A stretch of 64,000 bases of DNA from Amycolatopsis decaplanina DSM 44594 (GTDB lineage: Bacteria > Actinomycetota > Actinomycetes > Mycobacteriales > Pseudonocardiaceae), in assembly GCF_000342005.1 (NCBI RefSeq), contig NZ_AOHO01000028.1:225537-289536 (forward strand), written 5' to 3'. The notes under the pieces were generated by a model. That model worked only from the letters and a program-made list of their open reading frames with translations. It made no database searches and was not told the origin of the DNA. This document shows positions 34,695 to 42,122 of the stretch, piece by piece; position 1 is the stretch's first letter; each line of letters opens with the position of its first letter. The translations under genes were made by a program, and so were the position numbers.

Positions 34695-35333
34695 TCACAT
34701 CTGGCGTTTTGCGAGCTGAACGGCCAGATCGGCGAGACCGTCGGCTTGGAAGTCGAACCGATCCGCCGCCGACGGAGGGTCGCCGACGGGCCTGGCGACG
34801 TAGGCGGTCCGAAAGCCGACGCTCTGCGCTCCCCTAAGGTCCCACGCGTGGGCGGCGACCATCAGCAGCCGCTCCGGCGGCGCGCCTGAGACCTTGACGG
34901 CCAGTTCGTAGACAGCCGGGTCCGGCTTGTAGGTCTGCGCCTCCTCCGCGGACAGAGCCTGATGCCAGCGGAGCCCGGCGTGGGCGTTGATCCTGAGCAG
35001 GCTCGTCCGGCTGGCATTGGAAAGGCCGATCAGCGGGCACTGCTCAGCGAGCCGAGCCAGCCCTTCGGCGGTGTCAGGCCAGGGCGGCAGCTTCGGCGCC
35101 ACGTCTGTCTTAGTGGTGAGCTGGCCCGCTTCGCGATCGAGAACGTCACTCGGGGCGTACGGCCTTTCCCCTTCGACGATGCGCCGCTGCTCGATCTCGA
35201 CGTGGTCCAGCCACAGTTTGACCAGCTCATCCGCATCGGCATCCGGTACGGCCTGCCGGATGGCCGCGCGAATCCCGGCCGGTTCGTCCACGAGCGTCCC
35301 GAGTATGTCGAACACCAACGCGTCGATCTCCAC
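34695..35333 (-). CDS. HAD-type haloacid dehalogenase-like hydrolase
   Basis: The 212-residue protein has the HAD motif I VFDILGTLVD, motif II LSNAS, motif III lysine in TYKPDP, and an acidic motif IV near MVAAHAWDLRGA. The GTL in motif I and the HAWDLRGA segment match the haloacid dehalogenase type II group, which hydrolyse 2-haloacids by an Asp nucleophile. Many members have other substrates, so no specific reaction is claimed. It starts at 35333 and is divergent from the CGNR regulator gene at 35398, with a GGTTAA/TTAACC repeat between them. Confidence 0.8.
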   Translation of the reverse strand: MEIDALVFDILGTLVDEPAGIRAAIRQAVPDADADELVKLWLDHVEIEQRRIVEGERPYAPSDVLDREAGQLTTKTDVAPKLPPWPDTAEGLARLAEQCPLIGLSNASRTSLLRINAHAGLRWHQALSAEEAQTYKPDPAVYELAVKVSGAPPERLLMVAAHAWDLRGAQSVGFRTAYVARPVGDPPSAADRFDFQADGLADLAVQLAKRQM

Positions 35334-35351
35334 AGCAAACCTCCCGGTAAG

Positions 35352-35371
35352 GGTTAAAGTGTTGGTTAACC
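35352..35371. promoter_or_regulatory. GGTTAA inverted repeat operator
   Basis: GGTTAA (35352-35357) and TTAACC (35366-35371) form an inverted pair, and GGTTAA is also directly repeated at 35364-35369. The block lies between the divergent HAD and CGNR genes and is the only AT-rich stretch there. Binding of the CGNR protein to its own promoter region is the simplest model. Confidence 0.5.
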
Positions 35372-35397
35372 GCGAACGTACGAGAGGCTGGTAAGGG

Positions 35398-35952
35398 ATG
35401 CAAGTGGCATTAGACGATTACGTCTGGGCGGCGGGCATCGCAACCGACCTGGTCAACACCGCTCCTGAGGTTTGGCACGGGGAAGACAAACTGCCCGACC
35501 TGGCATCCCTCGCCGCCTTCGCTGACCTTCACTCGCTACCAGTACGCGCTCGGCCTGGTGATCCGCGTGCCGTTCACCGGCTTCGCGCCACCGTGCGGGA
35601 TCTGATCGATCACCCGGAACAGGCGCGCCTCATCGCCGGAGCATCCGCACTCACTTCGCCGACCGGCGGCATCACCCTCGATACCTCGTCCGACCGCCGT
35701 CGATGGACCGTTTCACTCCGACCGGGTGCGACTGTCACCGACACGCTGTCCCTGATCTGTGGCATCGGGATACTCGGCGTCGTCCAGACGCTCGGCGCAG
35801 AACGGTTCCGCGCGTGCGGCGCACCCACTTGCCGGGGCGCGTTCATCGACACGACGCGACCCGGGCGGCGGCGATACTGCATGCCGGGGTTATGCGGAAA
35901 CCGCGTCAATGTCGCGAACCACCGAGCGCGCCAAGCGGCAGCGCACGAATGA
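35398..35952 (+). CDS. ABATE/CGNR zinc-finger regulator
   Basis: The 184-residue protein has an N-terminal ABATE-like ligand-binding domain (DLVNTAPEV near residue 17 is typical). A C-terminal CGNR zinc finger has CGAPTC, DTTRPGRRRYC and LCGNRVNVANHR. CGNR proteins are putative stress-responsive DNA-binding regulators. ATG 35398 follows GGTAAGGG at short spacing. It is divergent from the HAD hydrolase, the probable target. A cluster of degenerate repeats starts immediately after its stop, inside which no gene was found. Confidence 0.85.
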   Translation: MQVALDDYVWAAGIATDLVNTAPEVWHGEDKLPDLASLAAFADLHSLPVRARPGDPRAVHRLRATVRDLIDHPEQARLIAGASALTSPTGGITLDTSSDRRRWTVSLRPGATVTDTLSLICGIGILGVVQTLGAERFRACGAPTCRGAFIDTTRPGRRRYCMPGLCGNRVNVANHRARQAAAHE

Positions 35953-36700
35953 CGAGGTAAGACAAACGTGTCGTGACCGACTCTCCTGTGGCAAAAGCCT
36001 TCTTCGCTGACTTCAAGATGGGCAGAGAGTCCTTCGCCATACTGTTCCGGACTGGCCGACGAGACCAGCCATGCATCGAGTGTCCACATGGGACACTTTC
36101 TGGCGGCAAATATCCGATTGATGCCCATATGTACAGTTCCACACGGGGGTCGTGAGTGATAAAGAGGGTTATCGAGGGGTAAGTCAAACGTGGCGTGATC
36201 GAACCCCTGCCGCACAGGCCGTCCTCGCCGACTCGCGATGAGATGGCCGCCCCGGACAGCAGGGTTCCGGACTGGCTCGCGGGGATGACCTCGGCGCGAT
36301 GTGTCCACAAGGGACACTTCGCACGGATTGTGCGCCTGATTGATGTCCTGATGTCCAGTTCTCGCGCGGGTCGTGAGTGGCAAAGAGGGCTAGAACGATC
36401 ATTGCCACTCACGACCCCCGCGAAAACCGCTCAAATCGGACACGCGGAGGAGTTTAGTGTCCCTTGTGGACGGTAAGATCGCGATCAGCCGGCCGCCGGC
36501 ACGCAACACGCCACCTTTGCCTTACCCCTCAAATAGAACGCTCTTTATCACTCACGACCCCCGTGCGAAGTGCGCAAATCGGGCACTTTGATCAGGATCA
36601 GTGTCTCTTATGGACAGTCAAGAATGCGCCAGGTCGCTTTGGCGAGCCCGCTCCCGCCGCCAACCCTGACACTGAGCCACCGTTGCCTTACCTCTCAATA
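35953..36700. repeat. four-copy degenerate repeat cluster, two direct and two inverted
   Basis: Four units of about 130-220 bases fill this gene-free region. Each has the same three blocks in order: a start like GAGGGGTAAGTCAAACGTG, a central TGTCCACAAGGGACACT stem-loop, and an end like GGGTCGTGAGTGGCAAAGAG. Units 1 (35953-36170) and 2 (36174-36395) point right. Units 3 (about 36402-36530) and 4 (about 36534-36700) point left. The left end block of unit 2 and that of unit 3 form a 16-base hairpin (36368-36383 with 36402-36417). The end block shares the CGTGAGTGG core with the hairpins seen elsewhere. No gene is present. From 36701 to 36867 nothing was recognised. Confidence 0.75.
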
Positions 36701-36867
36701 CGAGGCGCGAATCTCGAGTCAGCGCAGGTCGACGCGGTCCAGCTGCCGCATGCGATCGCCGATGAGACCACTCTGCTCGACAAGCACGTAAGGGATCGAC
36801 TCGAGGCACCCGAGAAGGAAGATTCGTCAATCGAGTCCGCCGATCAGTGGTTCGTACCCGCAAACAC

Positions 36868-36901
36868 GGTGCCCTCCCCTGCAAACGCCGGGGAGGGCAC
36901 C
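36868..36901 (-). terminator. terminator hairpin of the trypsin gene
   Basis: GGTGCCCTCCCC (36868-36879) pairs perfectly with 36890-36901 around a 10-base loop. On the minus strand it follows the stop of the trypsin-like protease by 14 bases. Confidence 0.85.
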
Positions 36902-36915
36902 GCTACAACCAAGCG

Positions 36916-37635
36916 TCAGACGCCGGCGACCTGCTGAATCCAGGACCGGTACTGCGTGATGTTCGTGTAAGCCGTGGTCGTCTGCCGGTCGCTCGTCGAA
37001 GCGACGCCGACCTGACGACCGGAGGCGAACATCGGGCCGCCCGAGTCCCCGCCGGCGGTGATGCCGTCGCCGCGGCGCGCGCACACCGCGACGCCGCCGT
37101 TGTAGTCACGGCACGAGACCGAGGTGACCTGGACGTTGGCGACCTTCAGGTAACGCGACTGGCAGTTGATCTCCGAGCCGCACTGGCTGGTCGCGCCCCA
37201 GCCGTAGACCTGGACGGTCTGCCCGACGGAGACGCTGGCGGTGGTGCCCAGCGGCGAGTACGTCGCGTTCACCGGGGCGGTGAGGCGCACGATCGCGAGG
37301 TCCGCGCTCGCGTGCCGGGTGACGGTGGAGCCGGTGGCCATGGTGCCGCCGCTCTGCTGGTCGAGGCTGCCGATCCGGAAGGTGAACGTGCCGCCGCCGG
37401 CCACGCAGTGCTTCGCGGTCAGGATGTACTGCGGCGCGATGATCGTCGAGGTACAGGTCTGCCGGCCGTTGGCGAAAAGCCTGGCCGCCCAGGGGCCGCT
37501 CGACGCGTTCTGGCCGCCGATGATCATGGGCTGGACATCGGAGGACGGTTCCGCGGCGGAGGCCACGGGGGCGGTGACGCCGAGCAACGCCGCGAAGGCG
37601 GTGCCGGCGACCAGGGCGAAAGAGCGCAGTCGCAT
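36916..37635 (-). CDS. secreted trypsin-like serine protease
   Basis: The 239-residue protein begins with a signal peptide ending at VASAAEP near residue 28, followed by a short propeptide. The mature domain probably starts at IIGGQNAS. The chymotrypsin-fold catalytic triad is visible as TAKHC, ADLAIVRL and GDGITAGGDSGGP. Conserved cysteines for disulfides are present. It should be an extracellular endopeptidase with trypsin-like specificity, but the specificity pocket residue was not assigned confidently. The ATG at 37635 follows GAGTCGGAACC. It is divergent from the deiodinase-like gene and ends in a clear terminator. Confidence 0.9.
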   Translation of the reverse strand: MRLRSFALVAGTAFAALLGVTAPVASAAEPSSDVQPMIIGGQNASSGPWAARLFANGRQTCTSTIIAPQYILTAKHCVAGGGTFTFRIGSLDQQSGGTMATGSTVTRHASADLAIVRLTAPVNATYSPLGTTASVSVGQTVQVYGWGATSQCGSEINCQSRYLKVANVQVTSVSCRDYNGGVAVCARRGDGITAGGDSGGPMFASGRQVGVASTSDRQTTTAYTNITQYRSWIQQVAGV

Positions 37636-37915
37636 GGTTCCGACTCATTTCTGCGGCCGGGACTCAGCCGCGCGATGGGGACGGGTGTGCTGATTCTGTG
37701 ACGAGGCAAGAGAAATCGGACACCGACGAAAGTCGTGCAGTAGGTACCTATCTCTTCGTCGCGACTACCGCTAAGTGCCCCTCTAGGTAGCGGAACGACC
37801 TGCAGGCTGCTCCATCCGGCATCCGTCCACTTGAGACAGACGGCGGCATAACTCCAGGGGCATAACCTCGCTCCAGGGCTTCCGGTGAGCGTCGTCCGCC
37901 ACCACAATCGGCATC

Positions 37916-38611
37916 ATGACCACAGCACAGTGGACCCCGACCTACGGCGACCCCTTCGAGCCGGTGCCCTACCGTCCGGCGCGCATGTCCGCGGAAGAAT
38001 CGCTGGCCACCGCCGCCGATCTGCGCCGCCGCATGGACACTCGCCGCACCGTGCGGATGTTCTCGACCGACCCCGTGCCCGAGCAGGTGGTGGTGGACGC
38101 CATCGCGGTGGCGGCGACAGCACCCAGCGGCGCGCATCAGCAGCCGTGGACGTTCGTGCTCATCAAGGACGCCGCGACCAAACAACGTATCCGCGACGCC
38201 GCCGAAGAGGAGGAACGCGTCTCGTACGAGGGCAGGCTCGGCGAGGAATGGCTGTCCGCCTTGCGCCCATTGGGCACCGACGCCGTCAAGACCCATCTCA
38301 CCGACGCCCCGTACCTCATCGTGGTCTTCCAGCAGCGCTACTTCCTCGACGAGGACGGCACCAAGCACAAGCACTACTACGTCGACGAGTCGGTGGGAAT
38401 CGCGGTCGGCATGCTGCTCACGGCGCTGCATCTGTCCGGACTCGCCGCGTTGACGCATACGCCGTCACCGATGCGGTTCCTCGGCGAACTGCTCGAGCGA
38501 CCGCAGAACGAGAAGGCGTTCGCCGTCATCCCGGTCGGCTATCCGGCGGACGACTGCGTGGTGCCGAACCTGGTGCGCAAGTCGATCGACCAGGTGATGA
38601 TCCGCCGCTGA
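37916..38611 (+). CDS. nitroreductase-fold flavoprotein, iodotyrosine deiodinase-like
   Basis: The 231-residue FMN protein has the nitroreductase fold with RRTVRMFS and APSGAHQQPWTF near the N-terminus. It resembles iodotyrosine deiodinase (IYD) specifically in its halotyrosine-binding residues: Glu100, Tyr104 and Lys125. These have the same spacing, 4 and 21 residues, as Glu153, Tyr157 and Lys178 of mouse IYD. Supporting stretches are DAPYLIVVF, HYYVDESVGIAVG and EKAFAVIPVGYPA. IYD reductively removes iodide or other halogens from tyrosine. A bacterial member could act on halogenated aromatic amino acids or phenols. There is no membrane anchor. ATG 37916 is used. It is divergent from the trypsin gene. 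Confidence 0.82.
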   Translation: MTTAQWTPTYGDPFEPVPYRPARMSAEESLATAADLRRRMDTRRTVRMFSTDPVPEQVVVDAIAVAATAPSGAHQQPWTFVLIKDAATKQRIRDAAEEEERVSYEGRLGEEWLSALRPLGTDAVKTHLTDAPYLIVVFQQRYFLDEDGTKHKHYYVDESVGIAVGMLLTALHLSGLAALTHTPSPMRFLGELLERPQNEKAFAVIPVGYPADDCVVPNLVRKSIDQVMIRR

Positions 38612-38674
38612 GCGGACGCGTGACCCGGGTGCGCGCGCATCCGGGTTGCGCGAAGCGGCCGGAATTAAGCACCC

Positions 38675-38724
38675 AAACTGCGCATTAGTGCAGTTTAATG
38701 CTCACTTTGGCGCATCTCTTGACA
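38675..38724 (+). promoter_or_regulatory. overlapping palindromes and TTGACA box upstream of GH109 gene
   Basis: AAACTGC (38675-38681) pairs with GCAGTTT (38690-38696), and GCATTA (38682-38687) pairs with TAATGC (38696-38701), so two palindromes interlock. A TTGACA hexamer follows at 38719-38724; the -10 region about 17 bases later (ACACAG) is poor. The AT-rich motif is unlike surrounding sequence and is probably an operator for an unlinked regulator. Confidence 0.55.
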
Positions 38725-38783
38725 TATCCGGCGGCGATTGGACACAGTCTGGGCACCGAAGGCGACACGAAGGAGTGTTCTTC

Positions 38784-40181
38784 ATGGCCGACCTGCCCTC
38801 TGTCTCCCGGCGGACACTGTTCGGTGGCGCTCTCGCCGCCGGCGCGCTCGCCGCGATCCCGACGAGCGCCACCGCCGCGGAAGAGGCCACCGGAGCGGAC
38901 AGCACGCCCCGCCGTCCTGGTCAGCGCAGCATGATCGGGGTCCCGTTCGAGCGGCACCAGACCGTCCGGATCGCGCTCATCGGTCTCGGCAATCGCGGTA
39001 TGTCCATGATCGGCGGATGGAGCGCCGTACCTGGCGCCGTGGTCACCGCTGTTTGCGACATCCGTGCCGAGCGCGCGAAAGCGGCCGCGGACAAACTCGC
39101 CGCCGACGGGCGTCCGCGCCCGGCCGAGTACGGCGGATCCGCCGACGCCTACAAGAAGATGCTCTCCCGCGACGACATCGACCTCGTCTACATCGCCACC
39201 CCGTGGGAGTTCCATTACCCGCAGGGCAAGGCCGCGCTGCTCTCCGGCAAGCACGTCGGCGTCGAACTGCCCATCGCCACCGAACTCGACCAGCTGTGGG
39301 ACCTGGTAGACACCAGCGAGCAGACCCGCAAACACCTGTTCCTCGCCGAGAACTGCAGCTACGGCCGCAACGAGCTGGCCATTCTCAAGATGGCGCACGA
39401 GGGTGTCTTCGGCGAGGTCACCAACGGGCACGGCGGCTACCTGCACGACCTGCGCGAACTGCTGTTCTCCGACACGTATTACACCGACGCGTGGCGCCGG
39501 AAGTGGCACACCCGCAGCACCGCGAGCTTCTACCCGATGCACGGCCTCGCACCGATCGCCGCCTGCATGGACGTCAACCGCGGCGACCGGTTCGCCACGT
39601 TGCGCGCCACGGCGACCGAACCGAAGGGGCTCGCCGACTACCGGAAGCGCCACATGCCGCCGGGCCACCCGTCGTGGAAAGAGACCTACATCAACGGCGA
39701 CCTGGTGACCTGCCTGATCGAGACCGAGCAGGGCCGGATCATCCGCGCCGAGCACGACGTCAGCTCGCCGCGTCCGTACAGCCGCATCAACAGCCTCGCC
39801 GGAAGCCGCGGAATCGTGGAGGACTATCCCGCCCGCATCTACGTGGAGCCCGACCACAGCGGTCACGCGTGGAAGGACTTCGGGCCGTACCGCGACCGCC
39901 ACGACCACTGGCTGTGGAAGAAACTCAAGGACGATCCGAACCTCGGCGGGCACGGCGGCATGGACTACGTGCTGCAGTGGCGGATCGTGCAGCAGATGCG
40001 TGCCGGGCTGGTGCCGGACATCGACGTCTACGACTCCGCGGCCTGGTGCTCCCCCGTGCCCTTGAGCGTGATCTCACTGGCCCGCGGCGGGAAACCGGTC
40101 GCGGTGCCGGACTTCACGCGTGGCGGCTGGACGAAGCCCCGGGCGGGGCTGGACTCGCAGCCTTCGGAGATGCCCGGCTAG
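38784..40181 (+). CDS. Tat-exported Gfo/Idh/MocA protein, GH109-like
   Basis: The 465-residue protein has a twin-arginine leader (SRRTLFGGALAAG ... TSATAAEE). Its Rossmann domain has the NAD motif GLGNRGMSM near residue 68 and DLVYIATPWEFHYPQGK. Several motifs match glycoside hydrolase family 109: GKHVGVELP, ENCSYGRNEL, HGLAPIAACMD and NLGGHGGMDY. GH109 enzymes split alpha-N-acetylgalactosamine by NAD-dependent redox chemistry. Relatives may act on other sugars, so the exact substrate is open. Export with a bound nucleotide would explain use of the Tat route. ATG 38784 follows AAGGAGTG. Palindromes and a TTGACA box lie upstream, and a CGTGAGTGG hairpin follows. Confidence 0.85.
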   Translation: MADLPSVSRRTLFGGALAAGALAAIPTSATAAEEATGADSTPRRPGQRSMIGVPFERHQTVRIALIGLGNRGMSMIGGWSAVPGAVVTAVCDIRAERAKAAADKLAADGRPRPAEYGGSADAYKKMLSRDDIDLVYIATPWEFHYPQGKAALLSGKHVGVELPIATELDQLWDLVDTSEQTRKHLFLAENCSYGRNELAILKMAHEGVFGEVTNGHGGYLHDLRELLFSDTYYTDAWRRKWHTRSTASFYPMHGLAPIAACMDVNRGDRFATLRATATEPKGLADYRKRHMPPGHPSWKETYINGDLVTCLIETEQGRIIRAEHDVSSPRPYSRINSLAGSRGIVEDYPARIYVEPDHSGHAWKDFGPYRDRHDHWLWKKLKDDPNLGGHGGMDYVLQWRIVQQMRAGLVPDIDVYDSAAWCSPVPLSVISLARGGKPVAVPDFTRGGWTKPRAGLDSQPSEMPG

Positions 40182-40189
40182 CCGGATTC

Positions 40190-40237
40190 CCTCGTGAGTG
40201 GCCAGGACGGTTCTAACCGTCCTTACCACTCACGAGG
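40190..40237. repeat. CGTGAGTGG hairpin, copy B
   Basis: 23-base arms 40190-40212 and 40215-40237 flank CT. Two mismatches occur within GGCCAGG opposite CCTTACC, so this copy has drifted. It separates the convergent GH109-like and cyclase genes. The cyclase stop codon (TGA, minus strand, 40232-40230) lies inside the right arm. Confidence 0.85.
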
Positions 40238-41015
40238 AGTAGCGCGGGACGACCCGGTAAACACGGAGATCCTTCGGAGTCCCCTTGGCGCGGAAACTCC
40301 GGCGCGGGCGCACGATCACCGCGCCGGGGTCCAGCTCGTCGACGACGCTTCCGCTGGCGAGCACCTCGTCGCCGTCGGCGGCGGCCATGATCCGGGCGGC
40401 GATGTTCACGTCGACGCCGAGGTAGTCGTCGCCGACCCGCCGCGGGTTCCCGCGATGAAGCCCCGCGCGCAGGTGAGGAAGATAGCCCTCGGCCTTGATC
40501 ACGCTCACGGCGGAGCACGTCTCGTAGGCGGCGTTCACCGCCTCGCCCGGGTCGGCGAACACGGCCATCACGCCGTCGCCGAGTCCCTTGACGACACTGC
40601 CACGGTGCCCCGCGACCACCGACTCGGTCACCTCGGCGACCGAACGCAGCAGCTCCAGCACGCGCTCGTCGCCCGCCTGCAACGCCCAGGTCGAGAAGCC
40701 GACCAGGTCGGTGAACAGCACCGTGATCTCGTCCGCGGCCACCGGCGGCGCGCCGGATCGGCGGACGGCCTGCCAGGCCTGCACGGCGGCCAGCCCCAGC
40801 TCGCGGGTGGCGCTGGGCCGGTCCGCGCCCGCCTCGGCGAGCAGGCGGGCGAGCCGGTCGGACGAACGGCCCGTCGACGGCGGATCGCCGGGCGTGCCGT
40901 CCCCCGGGACCAGCCTGCGGAGGAACCTCGCGCCGCGCACCAGTTCGCGGCGCTGGTCCGTCGCGCGCAGGAACCTGCGGGTCCGGAGGTGCCACGGCTC
41001 GGCTCGTTCGGTCAC
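40230..41015 (-). CDS. class III adenylate/guanylate cyclase
   Basis: The 261-residue protein ends in a class III nucleotidyl cyclase domain: FTDLVGFS and VVKGLGDGVMAVF carry the two metal-binding Asp residues, and NIAARIMAA carries the Asn/Arg transition-state pair. The substrate-specifying positions were not resolved, so cAMP is only the default product. The N-terminal ~90 residues are Arg-rich and helical, with no membrane segment. The frame is open from a GTG at 41054, but the GTG at 41015 with AAGG eight bases upstream is preferred. The last codons and the stop are provided by the CGTGAGTGG hairpin (copy B). Confidence 0.85.
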   Translation of the reverse strand: MTERAEPWHLRTRRFLRATDQRRELVRGARFLRRLVPGDGTPGDPPSTGRSSDRLARLLAEAGADRPSATRELGLAAVQAWQAVRRSGAPPVAADEITVLFTDLVGFSTWALQAGDERVLELLRSVAEVTESVVAGHRGSVVKGLGDGVMAVFADPGEAVNAAYETCSAVSVIKAEGYLPHLRAGLHRGNPRRVGDDYLGVDVNIAARIMAAADGDEVLASGSVVDELDPGAVIVRPRRSFRAKGTPKDLRVYRVVPRYSS

Positions 41016-41249
41016 GATCAAGACCTTAGCCCGCTCTCCACCGGACCGGGGCACCTGTCACCGGGATGACAAGAAAGCAGAAGGCATTTCCCCTTTCCGC
41101 CTTCACGTGACAATTCACGAACTCGCTATTCCACATACGCGTGACAAGATCGAAGCGTAAAGAAAACGCGAGAGATCTTTCCCTTTCCTCGTTGGTGACT
41201 TTCCACCTAAGTTCGGTTTCGAGCCCATTCAACGACGAAAGGACCTGAC

Positions 41250-41846
41250 ATGACGGAAACCCTCGTACGGAAGGGTGTTCGCCGGTTCTGTGCCGCCGGG
41301 ATCGCGGCCGTGGTCGCCGGAACCGTGATGCTCACCGCGGCGGGAACCGCGGCCGCCGTCGAAAAGAATCTCACGTACAAGGGCGGCTTCCCCATCATCG
41401 GCGACCAGCAGGTCGCGGTGGTCGTGAAGGCGGAAATCCCGGCGACCGCGAAGGCCGGGGAGCCGATTTCGGTGCCGTTCACCCTCGACGTCGACGCCGG
41501 CCAGTCCGCGGGCGACGGACTCCGGCTTGTCGGCGCCAAGAAGCTGTCCGGCACGATCAGCTCGAAGGTGAACATCGCGCTCGGCGAACAGAAGGTCGCG
41601 ATCCCCATCGAGCTGCCGATCCCGGACACCGAGGTGCCCGCCGAAGGCCCGCTGAAGTTCACCGCGGAGGGCAAGGTCGACTTCACCATCCCGGCGGGAA
41701 CCCCAGCCGGTGAGGCGACCAGCAGCGTGGACGCCGCGGCGACCTCGCACATCATCACCGACAGCTCGCTGGGCGAGTTCGACGTCCAGCTCACGCTCGA
41801 CCCGCCCGACCAGGACGCCGTCCTCGGCAAGACGACCATCGGCTGA
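41250..41846 (+). CDS. secreted beta-rich protein
   Basis: The 198-residue protein has a signal peptide (GIAAVVAGTVMLTAAGTAAAVEK; cleavage near residue 36). The mature part is rich in Thr, Ser, Val and short beta strands. Segments such as GGFPIIGDQQVAVVV and PISVPFTLDVDA suggest an extracellular beta-sandwich, like DUF6801-type proteins of actinobacteria. No catalytic motif is visible. ATG 41250 follows AAAGGACC. A long, AT-richer leader (41055-41249) separates it from the divergent cyclase. A 15-bp hairpin follows the stop. Confidence 0.75.
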   Translation: MTETLVRKGVRRFCAAGIAAVVAGTVMLTAAGTAAAVEKNLTYKGGFPIIGDQQVAVVVKAEIPATAKAGEPISVPFTLDVDAGQSAGDGLRLVGAKKLSGTISSKVNIALGEQKVAIPIELPIPDTEVPAEGPLKFTAEGKVDFTIPAGTPAGEATSSVDAAATSHIITDSSLGEFDVQLTLDPPDQDAVLGKTTIG

Positions 41847-41851
41847 ACCCC

Positions 41852-41884
41852 GTCTTCCCCCGGCTCGGCGAGCCGGGGGAAGAC
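41852..41884 (+). terminator. terminator hairpin of secreted-protein gene
   Basis: GTCTTCCCCCGGCTC (41852-41866) pairs exactly with 41870-41884 around a 3-base GGC loop, seven bases after the stop codon. It is among the strongest hairpins in the window. Confidence 0.88.
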
Positions 41885-41929
41885 GCGTCTTGACCTTGAG
41901 CGCGCTGGAGGCCGCAAACTGTCGATCAG

Positions 41930-42122
41930 GTGGATTCGCGGCAGATGCGGTATCGAACACCCGGCCGGCATCGAGAAAGCGGGCGACATGTTCGGCGCCC
42001 GGCTGAGCTGGAGCCGTGCGCTGGGCGGAGTTCCGGTGCTGGCCAGCGAGCGCACTCGCGAATGGCTGCCCGCGCCCGATCCGGCGTCCGAGTTCTGGGA
42101 CGAATTCGATCACCTCACTTGA
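41930..42122 (+). pseudogene. 3' fragment of an unidentified gene
   Basis: One forward frame ending at TGA 42120-42122 encodes WIRGRCGIEHPAG, then AGDMFGARLSWSRALGG and SEFWDEFDHLT. Composition and codon usage look coding, but there is no credible start, and the frame enters directly from the terminator region. It may be the surviving C-terminus of a deleted gene. It overlaps the convergent MFS gene by eight bases. The family was not recognised. Confidence 0.35.

Noticed and set aside
35953..36700. CRISPR array
   Set aside because: Repeats are long, degenerate, few and partly inverted; there are no uniform spacers and no cas genes.
36195..36937. Short ORFs within the repeat cluster
   Set aside because: They run through repeat blocks in different frames, with no codon bias and no shared product between units.
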